Shown: positions 1-7,442, counted from the stretch's first letter. The stretch: DNA of 13,124 bases from JALXCH01 sp964495805 (GCA_964495805.1 CAZBWV010000044.1:1-13124); one strand, 5' to 3'. Translations and numbers: made by a program. Notes: generated from the sequence alone by a model not told the origin.

Positions 1-2586
1 CCACTCCTCACTGGTGGACGCAACCGCATCGGCAACGCTCAACAGGCGGTTGGTGTTCCCATATTGGTAGGTTAAGTCGTCAATCAGGTTATTGTCCTCT
101 TTACGGCGTTGCAGGCGCAGAATATTGCCGTTGCCGTCATATTGCAAACCGGTTACGTCAAAGCGGGCCGGGTTTTGCCAGCCGCCGGAGTAATAGCGGT
201 AGTCGGCACTTAGCAGCTGCTTACGCGGGTCGTAGCTGTAGTCGTAGCGGTATTTTTTCTCGGTGGGCAGACCGGGTGTTTTGTCGTTGTAGAAAATGGC
301 ACTCCGGATGTTACCATCCGCGTAATAATCGTAATGGGCGGCAAAGGGATGGGGCAGGGTGTTGATGTCGCTGATGTCCGTTAGCCAGTCCCGGATGTTA
401 TACTGCATGGGAATATCCAGCCAAAATTGGTGGGGAGAAGTTTCCTTGAATGCCAGCCGCACGGGCATTCCCGCCGGATTGTATTGCTGCAGCCAGTCCG
501 CCAGTGCCGGTTTGGTGGCCGTTGCAGATGTGTAAACCCGATGCAGCTCTTCCCGGCCGGTGTAAGTGTACCAGTGGTGGAAGCTCTGCGAACCCTGTTG
601 AATCTGTACATGGTTGATTTTCCCCTGACGGTCGTATTGGTAAGTAAAAACGGTTGGGTCGGACAAACCCGGTGTAAATACGTATTTGGCTTCCACCAGC
701 CCGTTTTTGTTGTAACTGAACAGGGTTACCTGCCAGCTATCCTGCAGGTTGTTCAAGTCCGGATTAATATGTGCGATAAAATGACTGCCGCTTTTGGCAT
801 GGAAGCCGGGCTGCAGCCGAATTTGATTACCGGCTTTAAACACCACATCGGCACCATTTTCGATGTTTACCTCGTTTCCGGCAGTCAGGCTGTTGAATGC
901 GCGAAAGGTCTGCGGGGCAACAGAAGATATGGTGGTATCCTCCAGAAGCAGGTTGTCTCTGATTTTTCCGGTGGTTTTATAGGCATTGGCTGCCAGTCGC
1001 CCGGTGGTGTTATTCAGAGTTATGCCGCTGTAATCGTACAGGTTCCAGGGATACTGGTTGGGTATGGTGGACGAATCGTAATGGTGAACGCTAATCCAGT
1101 TGTCGGTATCATCCTCAAAAGCGGGATAACTCCGGGTGGCGTCCAGGCTGGCAAAATCCGCAGTGGCTTCGCCCTGCACCAATTCCCGGCCGGCAAAGTC
1201 ATAAGTGGTAAAGCTCACCACCCCACGACTTTGCTGGTTGGCGTCCTGACGGAAACGCAGGTTGCCCAGGGCATCGTATTTGTATTTTACCGGTCCGGCA
1301 TCGGGATTGGTTTGTGCTACCAATTGTCCCAGGGTGTTGTAGCTATAGGTAATTTTCCAATCGTTCGGATTCGAACCAGATGGCGGAGAAAAATAGTTGG
1401 GTGGATAAACTTCTATAACATTGCCTCTGCCATCGTATCTAAAATATGTTTCTACAGCTACCTGTTGTCCCTGGTCATTTTGTTTAAATTCCCGCTGAAG
1501 TTTCTTCCGTCCTTCTTCATCTTCAAAAATGATGACTTGATTACCCACCTCATCAGTGGCGATCACTTTTCGCCAGACCACATTGGCACCGGGGCCGTAT
1601 ATTTCCGGCAGTTCGTTCTCCGCCAGTACATATTCGTAATCGTAAAAATTGGAATTGGAAGGTTCTTTGGGACCCGGAAAATCCACCTGAGTTAATTGTT
1701 GATCCAGGAAAGAATTGTAATGATTTTCCCGAAATCGTTCGGTGAGTGCTCCGGTATGGTTACCGTTTTCGTCCCGATAAGCGTAATCCGGGTCGTAGGC
1801 GGGTCTGCCGGATTGGGCTGCTTTTTTATAGGTTTTATACAGCTTCTTTTCCCGGCCGACCTCATCCCTTTCAATCGCGGTATAATAATCATATCCATTG
1901 TTACCGCTTCCTGCAATGCTGGTATCCTCCACTATCTGAATTATCTGCGCATTACCATCATAATATTCATAAGTATCTGCATATTGGGTGTCTGTAAAAT
2001 AAGACCGTTTTTTGATGTAGTTGGGATCCGCCGGGTCAAACGGTGTTCCGGGGTGCCGGGAGAATTCATATGCGTATTCATGGGTCAGCGCCTGGTAGGC
2101 ATCCTTTACCGCGCTCAGGCGACCAAAATTGTCGAAGATATATTCAAAAATATTGTCGCACTCATCGGTATATTGGTTCATGCGGAAAAAGCGGGTATCA
2201 TAATCGAATTCTTTTTCAAGCTGGTTCAGACGCACTCCGGTCAGATAGTTATGGGCAAAGTCATTCCGGTTATCTCCATTAACCAGGTTGTTGTTATTAT
2301 CCCCGTAGAAAAGCTCTAATTGTTCCCCATTGGCATCTTCCACTACAATCATCTTGCCATATTTGTATTGTAGCACCCGGTATTTTTTCTGCCATCGGGG
2401 ATCGGGCGTATTGCTGCCATTCCAGTTATTAAATGGCGGAGGAGCTAATAATTCTTCTTCTGTATTCAATTGATAATATTCATTTAGTTTCCAAACGGTT
2501 TCTGAATTTTCAGGCCATTTTGGTACCTGATGAAAAGTAAAAATATCGGATGATTCCAGAACAAACCGGGGTCCGGATGGAATCAA
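1..2586 (-). CDS. Rhs/YD-repeat protein, 5'-truncated and running off the left edge
   Basis: The minus strand is open without a stop from 2586 to 1 (862 codons) and continues outside the window. Tyr-Asp repeat units recur, such as YDGRGNVI, YNTLGQLVAQTNPDAG, YKYDALGNL, YDRQGKINHV, YTYTGREELH and LQYDGNGNILRL, as does the Rhs-type YNIRDWLTDI (near residue 729). Residues 583-602 carry AGNQIRLQPGFHAKSGS, a stack motif often seen in surface proteins of Bacteroidota. Such proteins are normally secreted beta-cage shells, often with a variable C-terminal toxin; that end lies outside the window. The start is abnormal: a TAA precedes a TTG at 2586, no signal peptide is visible, and the first ATG is at 2352. 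The N-terminus therefore seems lost, so this could be a pseudogene. The gene is divergent from pheS. YD-repeat identity is sure; function is not. Confidence 0.9.
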   Translation of the reverse strand, partial: MIPSGPRFVLESSDIFTFHQVPKWPENSETVWKLNEYYQLNTEEELLAPPPFNNWNGSNTPDPRWQKKYRVLQYKYGKMIVVEDANGEQLELFYGDNNNNLVNGDNRNDFAHNYLTGVRLNQLEKEFDYDTRFFRMNQYTDECDNIFEYIFDNFGRLSAVKDAYQALTHEYAYEFSRHPGTPFDPADPNYIKKRSYFTDTQYADTYEYYDGNAQIIQIVEDTSIAGSGNNGYDYYTAIERDEVGREKKLYKTYKKAAQSGRPAYDPDYAYRDENGNHTGALTERFRENHYNSFLDQQLTQVDFPGPKEPSNSNFYDYEYVLAENELPEIYGPGANVVWRKVIATDEVGNQVIIFEDEEGRKKLQREFKQNDQGQQVAVETYFRYDGRGNVIEVYPPNYFSPPSGSNPNDWKITYSYNTLGQLVAQTNPDAGPVKYKYDALGNLRFRQDANQQSRGVVSFTTYDFAGRELVQGEATADFASLDATRSYPAFEDDTDNWISVHHYDSSTIPNQYPWNLYDYSGITLNNTTGRLAANAYKTTGKIRDNLLLEDTTISSVAPQTFRAFNSLTAGNEVNIENGADVVFKAGNQIRLQPGFHAKSGSHFIAHINPDLNNLQDSWQVTLFSYNKNGLVEAKYVFTPGLSDPTVFTYQYDRQGKINHVQIQQGSQSFHHWYTYTGREELHRVYTSATATKPALADWLQQYNPAGMPVRLAFKETSPHQFWLDIPMQYNIRDWLTDISDINTLPHPFAAHYDYYADGNIRSAIFYNDKTPGLPTEKKYRYDYSYDPRKQLLSADYRYYSGGWQNPARFDVTGLQYDGNGNILRLQRRKEDNNLIDDLTYQYGNTNRLLSVADAVASTSEEW

Positions 2587-2663
2587 TTAAAAAGAACAGA
2601 ATTCTCCAGATTCGATGAAATCTTTTTAAAAAAACTTCCTCTGTGTGAATGGAACGTTTTTAA

Positions 2664-2693
2664 TTGAATATTTTAAAATTGATGTGCTATAAT
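2664..2693 (+). promoter_or_regulatory. possible sigma70-like promoter
   Basis: TTGAAT at 2664-2669 and TATAAT at 2688-2693 are 18 bp apart, which fits a housekeeping promoter reading toward pheS with a leader of roughly 450 nt. The surroundings are so AT-rich that such matches arise by chance, and some FCB bacteria use different promoter motifs, so this is only a candidate. Confidence 0.2.
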
Positions 2694-2813
2694 AACAAAA
2701 ATAATAACAGGAAATCAAGTGAAAAATTCAATATTTGTTCAATATTGTTTTATTGAAATTAAATATTGGTGGGATTGGTATATTTTGAACCCAATTTATT
2801 TGTTCGATGGAAT

Positions 2814-2828
2814 TGTCCATGATGGACA
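2814..2828. repeat. 15-nt perfect palindrome
   Basis: TGTCCAT (2814-2820) and ATGGACA (2822-2828) are exact inverted copies around a single G. The size suits a dimeric regulator's operator, but it lies 320 bp before pheS and no regulator is encoded in the window. It is more GC-rich than its surroundings. It could also be chance. Confidence 0.35.
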
Positions 2829-2881
2829 GAATAGAAAAACAAGAAGTTAGGAAAGTAAATTTAAAACCGTGCAGGTGGCAC

Positions 2882-3056
2882 TCATTTGCCTTCTTTCCCT
2901 GCAATCCCAATATTTTTTACGTCGAAACAAATTTCTAACGGATTATCCGGGTTAAATTTGTTTCTGATATTAACGATTTGTTTTGTTGCGCTTTGGCCTT
3001 TTAACAACGTAATATTCAGAGTTACAAATTTTTTCCCTTAAATCTTCAATTTCCAT
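2882..3056 (-). pseudogene. possible small gene with a one-base frameshift
   Basis: Reading leftward from an ATG at 3056-3054 gives MEIEDLREKICNSEYYVV. At an AAAA run (about 2999-3002) the frame fails shortly after; dropping one A continues it as KGQSATKQIVNIRNKF and then NPDNPLEICFDVKNIGIAGK, ending at a TGA (2884-2882). The joined product would be about 57 residues with a protein-like composition, unlike the surrounding DNA. I do not recognise it. No clear ribosome binding site is visible. It may be a decayed small gene, a sequencing error in a homopolymer, or chance. Confidence 0.25.
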
Positions 3057-3147
3057 TATGCATCTATTAAAATTGTTTTTAAATTTAAAGATAAATTTTT
3101 TATCAATTTAAAGGTAAACGCCAATTGACCACAAAACGGTGTTCGCG

Positions 3148-4152
3148 ATGGAAGAGAAAATTCAGCAAATCAAAACGGAGTTCGAACGGGAAGCCGCGCA
3201 GGTTTCCAGCGCACAGGATTTTGAAGCGCTGCGAGTTAAATATCTGGGACGTAAAGGACTGGTACAGAGCCTGTTTAAGCAGATGAAGGATGTACCACCG
3301 GAAGCACGTCCCCGGTTTGGCAAACTGATTAACGAACTGAAACAGTTCGTAGAAACCAGAATCAACGAGTTAAAACCGCAGTTCGAACAACGGAAACGAA
3401 AAGAGATTGTAGACCTTACCCTGCCGGGACGACGTCCTCCCGTTGGCAAAAGACATCCCCTGACCCAGGTGCTGGACGATATCAAACGCTTCTTTCTGGG
3501 ACTGGGATTTACCATTGCCGATGGTCCGGAGGTGGAAACGGACTGGTACAATTTTGAAGCGTTAAACATTCCCAAAAATCATCCTGCGCGGGATATGCAG
3601 GATACGCTTTATATTACCGAAGACATTTTGCTGCGCACCCATACCTCCCCCGTGCAAATTCGCACCATGATGAGCCAGCAACCACCGGTGCGCATTATTG
3701 CGCCGGGGCGGGTGTATCGCCGCGACACGCCGGACGCCAGCCACTCCCCGTTCTTTCATCAGGTGGAAGGACTGGTGGTGGATAAAGGGATCAGTTTTGG
3801 CGATCTGAAAGCGGTTATTGAAGAATTTGCCCGGTATATGTTCGGAGAAGACATCCATGTGCGCTTCCGACCCAGCTTCTTCCCGTTTACCGAACCAAGT
3901 CTGGAATACGATTTTAACTGTGTGTTCTGCCGTGGAAAGGGATGTAAGGTTTGCAAGTACACCGGATGGGTGGAAATCTCCGGTGCCGGAATGGTGGACC
4001 CCAATGTGTTTAAAGCGGTCGGTTATGATCCGGACGTGTACACCGGCTATGCTTTCGGTATGGGAGTGGATCGTATTGCCATGCTGCGCTACAACATCGA
4101 CGACATCCGACTGTTTTTCGAAAACGACATGCGCTTTTTAAGGCAATTCTGA
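3148..4152 (+). CDS. pheS: phenylalanine--tRNA ligase alpha subunit
   Basis: This is the catalytic subunit of the (alpha-beta)2 class II synthetase that charges tRNA-Phe in the cytoplasm. At 334 residues it has the usual length. An N-terminal coiled-coil arm (about residues 1-85) precedes the catalytic core, which shows HPARDMQDTLYI, LLRTHTSPVQIR, the motif 2 stretch GRVYRRDTPDASHSPFFHQ (from about 187) and motif 3 GMGVDRIAML (from about 304). Cysteines near 258, 261, 266 and 269 form a CX2C-X4-CX2C cluster known in many bacterial PheS proteins. An in-frame GTG lies at 3139, but the ATG at 3148 gives the canonical start MEEKIQQIK; neither has a strong Shine-Dalgarno sequence. It is followed after 92 bp by pheT. 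Identity is secure; the exact start is slightly uncertain. Confidence 0.97.
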   Translation: MEEKIQQIKTEFEREAAQVSSAQDFEALRVKYLGRKGLVQSLFKQMKDVPPEARPRFGKLINELKQFVETRINELKPQFEQRKRKEIVDLTLPGRRPPVGKRHPLTQVLDDIKRFFLGLGFTIADGPEVETDWYNFEALNIPKNHPARDMQDTLYITEDILLRTHTSPVQIRTMMSQQPPVRIIAPGRVYRRDTPDASHSPFFHQVEGLVVDKGISFGDLKAVIEEFARYMFGEDIHVRFRPSFFPFTEPSLEYDFNCVFCRGKGCKVCKYTGWVEISGAGMVDPNVFKAVGYDPDVYTGYAFGMGVDRIAMLRYNIDDIRLFFENDMRFLRQF

Positions 4153-4248
4153 ATGAATTCCGAAGACGTTACGAATTGCCTCAACGCGCAGGATATTTTC
4201 AGTTTTTCGATTCCAGATGTTAAATCTAAATCCAGGGTGAACCAATGA
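4153..4248 (+). CDS. 31-codon ORF bridging pheS and pheT
   Basis: An ATG directly follows the pheS stop (TGA 4150-4152, ATG 4153-4155). The frame stays open for 31 codons and its TGA (4246-4248) overlaps the pheT start as ATGA (4245-4248). It begins MNSEDVTNCL and ends SKSRVNQ, with no recognisable domain or membrane segment. AAGG at 4140-4143 could serve as a weak ribosome site. It is in the pheS frame, so readthrough of the pheS stop would add it as a tail. The fit at both ends suggests translational coupling that carries ribosomes across the gap, keeping the subunits balanced. It could still be a coincidence. Confidence 0.35.
   Translation: MNSEDVTNCLNAQDIFSFSIPDVKSKSRVNQ
4234..4240 (+). 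promoter_or_regulatory. ribosome binding site of pheT
   Basis: AGGGTGA lies 4 nt before the pheT ATG at 4245, close but usable, and fixes that start. It is inside the bridging 31-codon ORF, so ribosomes finishing that ORF would pass straight over it. Confidence 0.6.
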
Positions 4249-6620
4249 AGATTTCGTACAACTGGCTGAAGGATTACCTGCCTTTGAATGAAGACCCGTA
4301 CCAGATCGGCGAAAAACTCTCCCTGACCGGTCTGGAAGTGGAAGAAATAATTGAAAAGAAGTTAGATATTCCCAATGTAGTCGTAGGAAAAGTACTTTCA
4401 TCGGAAAAACATCCTAATGCGGATAAATTATCCGTTTGTCGGGTGGATGTGGGGGATGAGGAGTTAACCATTGTTTGCGGGGCTCCCAATGTGGCACCCG
4501 GGCAAACGGTTCCGGTGGCAAAAGTGGGTGCGCTGCTTCCCATTGGTATGAAAATTCGCAAGAGTAAAATTCGCGGGGTGGAATCGGTAGGAATGATCTG
4601 TTCGGAGGAGGAACTGGGACTGGCCGAGCACTCGGATGGTATCTGGGTGTTACCGGATACACTGCCCATTGGGGTTCCGCTGGCACAGGCGCTCCAATTC
4701 GAAACCGATTACATTCTGGATATTTCGGTTACCCCCAACCGTCCGGACTGTTTAAGCCACATCGGTGTGGCGCGGGAGGTGGGTGCCATTATCGGAAAGC
4801 CGATTCAAAAACCGGAAGTTCAATTAAGCGAAATGGATCAACCGGCAGCCGATTACATCAAAATTCGCATCGATACACCGGAAGGTTGTCCCCGCTATGC
4901 CGCGCGGGTTATTCGTAACATCCGGGTGGGCGAATCGCCTGCCTGGCTGGTGCAGCGACTGGAAGCGGTGGGTATGCGTTCCATTAACAATGTGGTGGAT
5001 GTAACCAATTATGTGATGATGGAAACCGGACATCCCCTGCATGCATTCGATTACGATTTAATCCGGGGCGGGCAGATCATTGTCCGTGAATCCGTTGAAG
5101 GTGAGAAATTCACCACACTGGATGATAAAGAACACACTCTGAAGGCAGGCACAGTGCTCATTTGCGATGCCGAACGCCCGGTCGCCATCGGAGGCATCAT
5201 GGGCGGACTCAATTCGGAGGTCAATCAAAATACCGTAAATATTTTACTGGAAAGCGCCTATTTTAAACCCGAGAGCATTCAGCGCAGTGCCCGATATCTG
5301 GATATTCATTCCGAAGCCTCCCAGCGTTTCGAACGAGGTGCCGATCCCAATGGGGTGCTTTACGCACTGGATCGTGCTGCCCAGCTGATTGCCGAGCTGG
5401 CTGGCGGCGAAGTACTGAAAGGCGCAGTGGATGAATATCCCCGCAAGATCGAACCCAAACGAATTCCCCTGAAAACAGAGCAGATTAATCGGTTGCTGGG
5501 AACCAATCTTTCCGCGAAAGAGATGAGCGAGATTCTGGAACGGATTGAATTGCGGGTGGAAGATGGAGAAGTCGTTGTTCCCACTTTCCGACCCGATCTG
5601 GAGCGAGTGGCAGACCTGGCGGAAGAAGTTGCCCGGCTGTACGGACTGGATAATATTCCGGCCAAAGAGCAAACGGTGATTCAATACCGCATCCCCCGCA
5701 ATGAGCTGGACTTTTTTGCCGACCGGTTGCGCGAAATTCTCACCGGCATGGGCATTCAGGAAGTGATTACCAACAGCATGATTAATCGGGAAGTGTGGGA
5801 AAAGCTGACCGGAAAACCGATCTATCCCATTCTGAATCCCATTTCGCGAGATATGGACGGAATGCGCAACTCTTTGCTGCCCAGTCTGGCACAGGTGATC
5901 CAGCACAACCGTAATCGTCAGATAAAGGATTTACGCATCTTCGAGATCAATCGGACGTTTCATCCTGGCAGCAGTTTAAACGAACAACCGAAGGAAGTGC
6001 TGCGCCTGGCCATTGCAATTACTGGCAAACGGGATGGTAATGTGTGGTATTCCACCCACCAGGATGTGGACGTTTACGACATTAAGGGAATCATGGAGGC
6101 GCTGCTGGACAAAATTTCTCTTGACAACTATCGATTTATTTATTATTCTGATTCTGTGCTGGAATCCCCAGCACTTCAAATTGTGGCGGGGAACGAGGAG
6201 CTTGGGATGCTCGGGGAGTTAAATCACGAAATTGCTTCATTTTACGAAATTGACGATAGCGTTTTTGTTGCAGAATTAAATGTATCGAACTTACTGGAAA
6301 ATCGTCGTACCGATAAAAAATACCAGCCAATTCCTCGTTTCCCCTACATCGATCGCGACCTGGCTCTGGTAGTAGATCAGGAGCTGGAAGCGGGCAAATT
6401 AATTGAACTCATTCGACAGAAAGGTGGTAAATTGCTCTCGCGAGTGGAAATTTTTGATATCTACCGCGGGAAACAAATTCCACCGGATAAGAAGAGCGTG
6501 GCGCTGCGGCTTATTTTCCAGTCGCCGGAACGAACGTTGAAGGAAGAGGAAGTGAACCGAACGATGACCAAGATTATTAAAGCGGTTGAAGCAACCTTCC
6601 AGGCAAAATTGCGGGAGTAG
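4245..6620 (+). CDS. pheT: phenylalanine--tRNA ligase beta subunit
   Basis: This is the large subunit of phenylalanyl-tRNA synthetase, which binds tRNA and removes mischarged tyrosine. Its 791 residues match the full-length bacterial form. In order there are an N-terminal segment beginning MKISYNWLKDYLPL; an OB-fold tRNA-binding domain (about 40-150: VVGKVLSSEKHPNADKLSVC, IVCGAPNVAPGQTVPVAK); the B3/4 editing region (about 210-385, with NNVVDVTNYVMMETGHPLHAFD); the B5 domain (about 405-475); a catalytic-like core; and a C-terminal anticodon-binding ferredoxin-fold domain from about 694 (RFPYIDRDLALVVD). ISVTPNRPDCLSHIGVAREV is also typical. No breaks or missing segments are seen. It is linked to pheS upstream and its end almost touches the next small gene. 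Confidence 0.98.
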   Translation: MKISYNWLKDYLPLNEDPYQIGEKLSLTGLEVEEIIEKKLDIPNVVVGKVLSSEKHPNADKLSVCRVDVGDEELTIVCGAPNVAPGQTVPVAKVGALLPIGMKIRKSKIRGVESVGMICSEEELGLAEHSDGIWVLPDTLPIGVPLAQALQFETDYILDISVTPNRPDCLSHIGVAREVGAIIGKPIQKPEVQLSEMDQPAADYIKIRIDTPEGCPRYAARVIRNIRVGESPAWLVQRLEAVGMRSINNVVDVTNYVMMETGHPLHAFDYDLIRGGQIIVRESVEGEKFTTLDDKEHTLKAGTVLICDAERPVAIGGIMGGLNSEVNQNTVNILLESAYFKPESIQRSARYLDIHSEASQRFERGADPNGVLYALDRAAQLIAELAGGEVLKGAVDEYPRKIEPKRIPLKTEQINRLLGTNLSAKEMSEILERIELRVEDGEVVVPTFRPDLERVADLAEEVARLYGLDNIPAKEQTVIQYRIPRNELDFFADRLREILTGMGIQEVITNSMINREVWEKLTGKPIYPILNPISRDMDGMRNSLLPSLAQVIQHNRNRQIKDLRIFEINRTFHPGSSLNEQPKEVLRLAIAITGKRDGNVWYSTHQDVDVYDIKGIMEALLDKISLDNYRFIYYSDSVLESPALQIVAGNEELGMLGELNHEIASFYEIDDSVFVAELNVSNLLENRRTDKKYQPIPRFPYIDRDLALVVDQELEAGKLIELIRQKGGKLLSRVEIFDIYRGKQIPPDKKSVALRLIFQSPERTLKEEEVNRTMTKIIKAVEATFQAKLRE

Positions 6621-6622
6621 AT

Positions 6623-6922
6623 GTGAATGGGGAGGAACGACAGGAGTTAACCAAGTTTTATCGTTTAATTGGGACGATTAAAGATCTGATTGCGCTAAAT
6701 CAAAAACTTTTTGAATTGAATCATAAATTAAAACAGGAGAACAAAGAGTTAGAATTTAAATTAATGTCATTATCAGCCCGGGAAGTGGATAAAATCCATC
6801 CTGAGCTGAAGCGGGAACTAAAAAAACTAAAACAAGAGAATAAAAGACTAAAGGAGAGAGAGAAGCGTATTAAAACCAAAATAGAGCGCCTGGCAGTCAA
6901 GCTTGATCAGGTCGAATTCTAA
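6623..6922 (+). CDS. small coiled-coil protein, ZapB-like by position
   Basis: This encodes 99 residues, nearly all charged heptad-like helix: long runs of Lys, Glu, Leu and Asn from about residue 20 to the end, for example NQKLFELNHKLKQENKELEF. There is no signal peptide or membrane segment, so it is likely a cytoplasmic coiled coil. The start is GTG at 6623, supported by GGGAG (6613-6617) inside the last codons of pheT, 5 nt upstream; the first in-frame ATG would remove half the protein. It lies 2 bp after pheT and 38 bp before zapA. In other bacteria short coiled-coil proteins (ZapB, TIGR02449) work with or sit beside ZapA at the Z-ring, so a division role is a fair inference. Direct homology cannot be judged from low-complexity helix. 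Confidence 0.8.
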   Translation: MNGEERQELTKFYRLIGTIKDLIALNQKLFELNHKLKQENKELEFKLMSLSAREVDKIHPELKRELKKLKQENKRLKEREKRIKTKIERLAVKLDQVEF

Positions 6923-6960
6923 TCTTGCCAGTTTATATAGAAAAAAAACGTGTTTAAATA

Positions 6961-7266
6961 ATGGAGAAGAAAACAATTAAAGTGAACATTTGGGGGATTG
7001 AATACGGGTTGAAATCAGACGCCGATCCCCAGTACATTCAGGAACTTGCAGCCTATGTGGATCAGAAAATGCGCAAACTGAGCGAAGGAACGGTGGTGAA
7101 GTCGCAGTTAAAAATTGCGGTACTGGCTGCACTGAATATTGCCGATGAGTTATTTCGTTTGAAACTTAAACACGAAAAGTTAATTAAAGAGATAGAACAA
7201 ACGAGTGATGAGTTAACGGAGAATCTGGAGAGTTATTTAGATCAGTACACAAGTTTGTTGAAATAA
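6961..7266 (+). CDS. zapA: cell division protein ZapA
   Basis: ZapA is a small cytoplasmic protein that binds FtsZ and bundles its filaments at mid-cell. The 101 residues match the family in length and layout: an N-terminal beta-rich head (KKTIKVNIWGIEYGLKSDAD), the helix YIQELAAYVDQKMRKLSEG, then LKIAVLAALNIADELFRLK leading into a C-terminal coiled coil used for dimer and tetramer formation. The ATG at 6961 has no clear Shine-Dalgarno sequence, so translation may depend on the upstream coiled-coil gene. The structured RNA starts right at its stop codon, recalling the zapA-6S RNA linkage of Proteobacteria. Confidence 0.9.
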   Translation: MEKKTIKVNIWGIEYGLKSDADPQYIQELAAYVDQKMRKLSEGTVVKSQLKIAVLAALNIADELFRLKLKHEKLIKEIEQTSDELTENLESYLDQYTSLLK

Positions 7267-7441
7267 CCCCGAGCCGTTGTGGGTGTTGAATTTGGCAAGA
7301 ACCAACACCATCAAAAAGGGAGCTTGACTCTAGGCGTCTAGTGCAGGCCTCCGTTTCGGAGGAGCACGAACCGCATAGGCAGGCACCCACCGTGCAAGTC
7401 ACGGTTCTTACCAAATCTCATCCCGCGGTTCGGGGTTTTTT
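7267..7441 (+). ncRNA. ssrS: rod-shaped structured RNA, probable 6S RNA
   Basis: The stretch after zapA folds as a long rod. A closing stem pairs CCCCGAGCCG (7267-7276) with CGGTTCGGGG (7426-7435), 10 bp with one G-U. Further in, ATTTGG and AAGAACC (7290-7295, 7297-7303) pair with GGTTCTT and CCAAAT (7403-7409, 7411-7416), 13 bp with a single C-A mismatch. An apical hairpin forms from GTGC and CCTCCG (7341-7344, 7348-7353) with CGGAGG and GCAC (7357-7362, 7364-7367). Between lie large unpaired strands, like the 6S central bubble that traps housekeeping RNA polymerase. A T-run follows. Length (about 175 nt), rod form and position beside zapA all agree with 6S RNA. The 5' end touches the zapA stop, so it is either processed from the zapA transcript or has a promoter inside zapA. 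Family assignment rests on form and synteny, not on a covariance search. Confidence 0.75.
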
Positions 7442-7442
7442 A
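7426..7442 (+). terminator. T-tract after the structured RNA's closing stem
   Basis: The 3' strand of the closing stem (CGGTTCGGGG) is followed directly by TTTTT and then TATAT. The stem and T-run could act as an intrinsic terminator and set the RNA's 3' end. Because the other strand of the stem is 150 nt away, the folding is unlike a compact terminator, so efficiency is uncertain; readthrough into rny is possible. Confidence 0.5.

Larger units (their letters stand above)
2587..3138. other. AT-rich intergenic region between the Rhs fragment and pheS
   Basis: This 552-bp stretch is far richer in A and T than its flanks and has frequent stops in all frames. It holds a 15-nt perfect palindrome (2814-2828), nested CAATATT-type inverted repeats (about 2720-2762), a 6-bp hairpin GATAAA/TTTATC (3090-3104) flanked by two copies of AATTTAAAG (3082-3090 and 3105-3113), and a possible frameshifted small ORF on the minus strand (2882-3056). 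It must contain the promoter for pheS unless transcription enters from elsewhere, but I cannot locate one with confidence. The Rhs reading frame ends abruptly at its left edge, so part of it may be a deletion or insertion scar. Confidence 0.6.

Noticed and set aside
427..2319. Two long plus-strand open frames of 422 and 207 codons that abut at 1695/1696
   Set aside because: They are antisense to the Rhs/YD-repeat gene, have no family resemblance, and the minus strand in that region translates into clear YD repeats.
2728..2910. Minus-strand 60-codon open frame in the AT-rich gap
   Set aside because: There is no ribosome site or recognisable family. It overlaps, in another frame, the more protein-like candidate at 2882-3056.
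7184..7414. Minus-strand 76-codon cysteine-rich open frame
   Set aside because: It lies across the zapA end and the structured RNA, and its cysteines come from the RNA's stem sequences.
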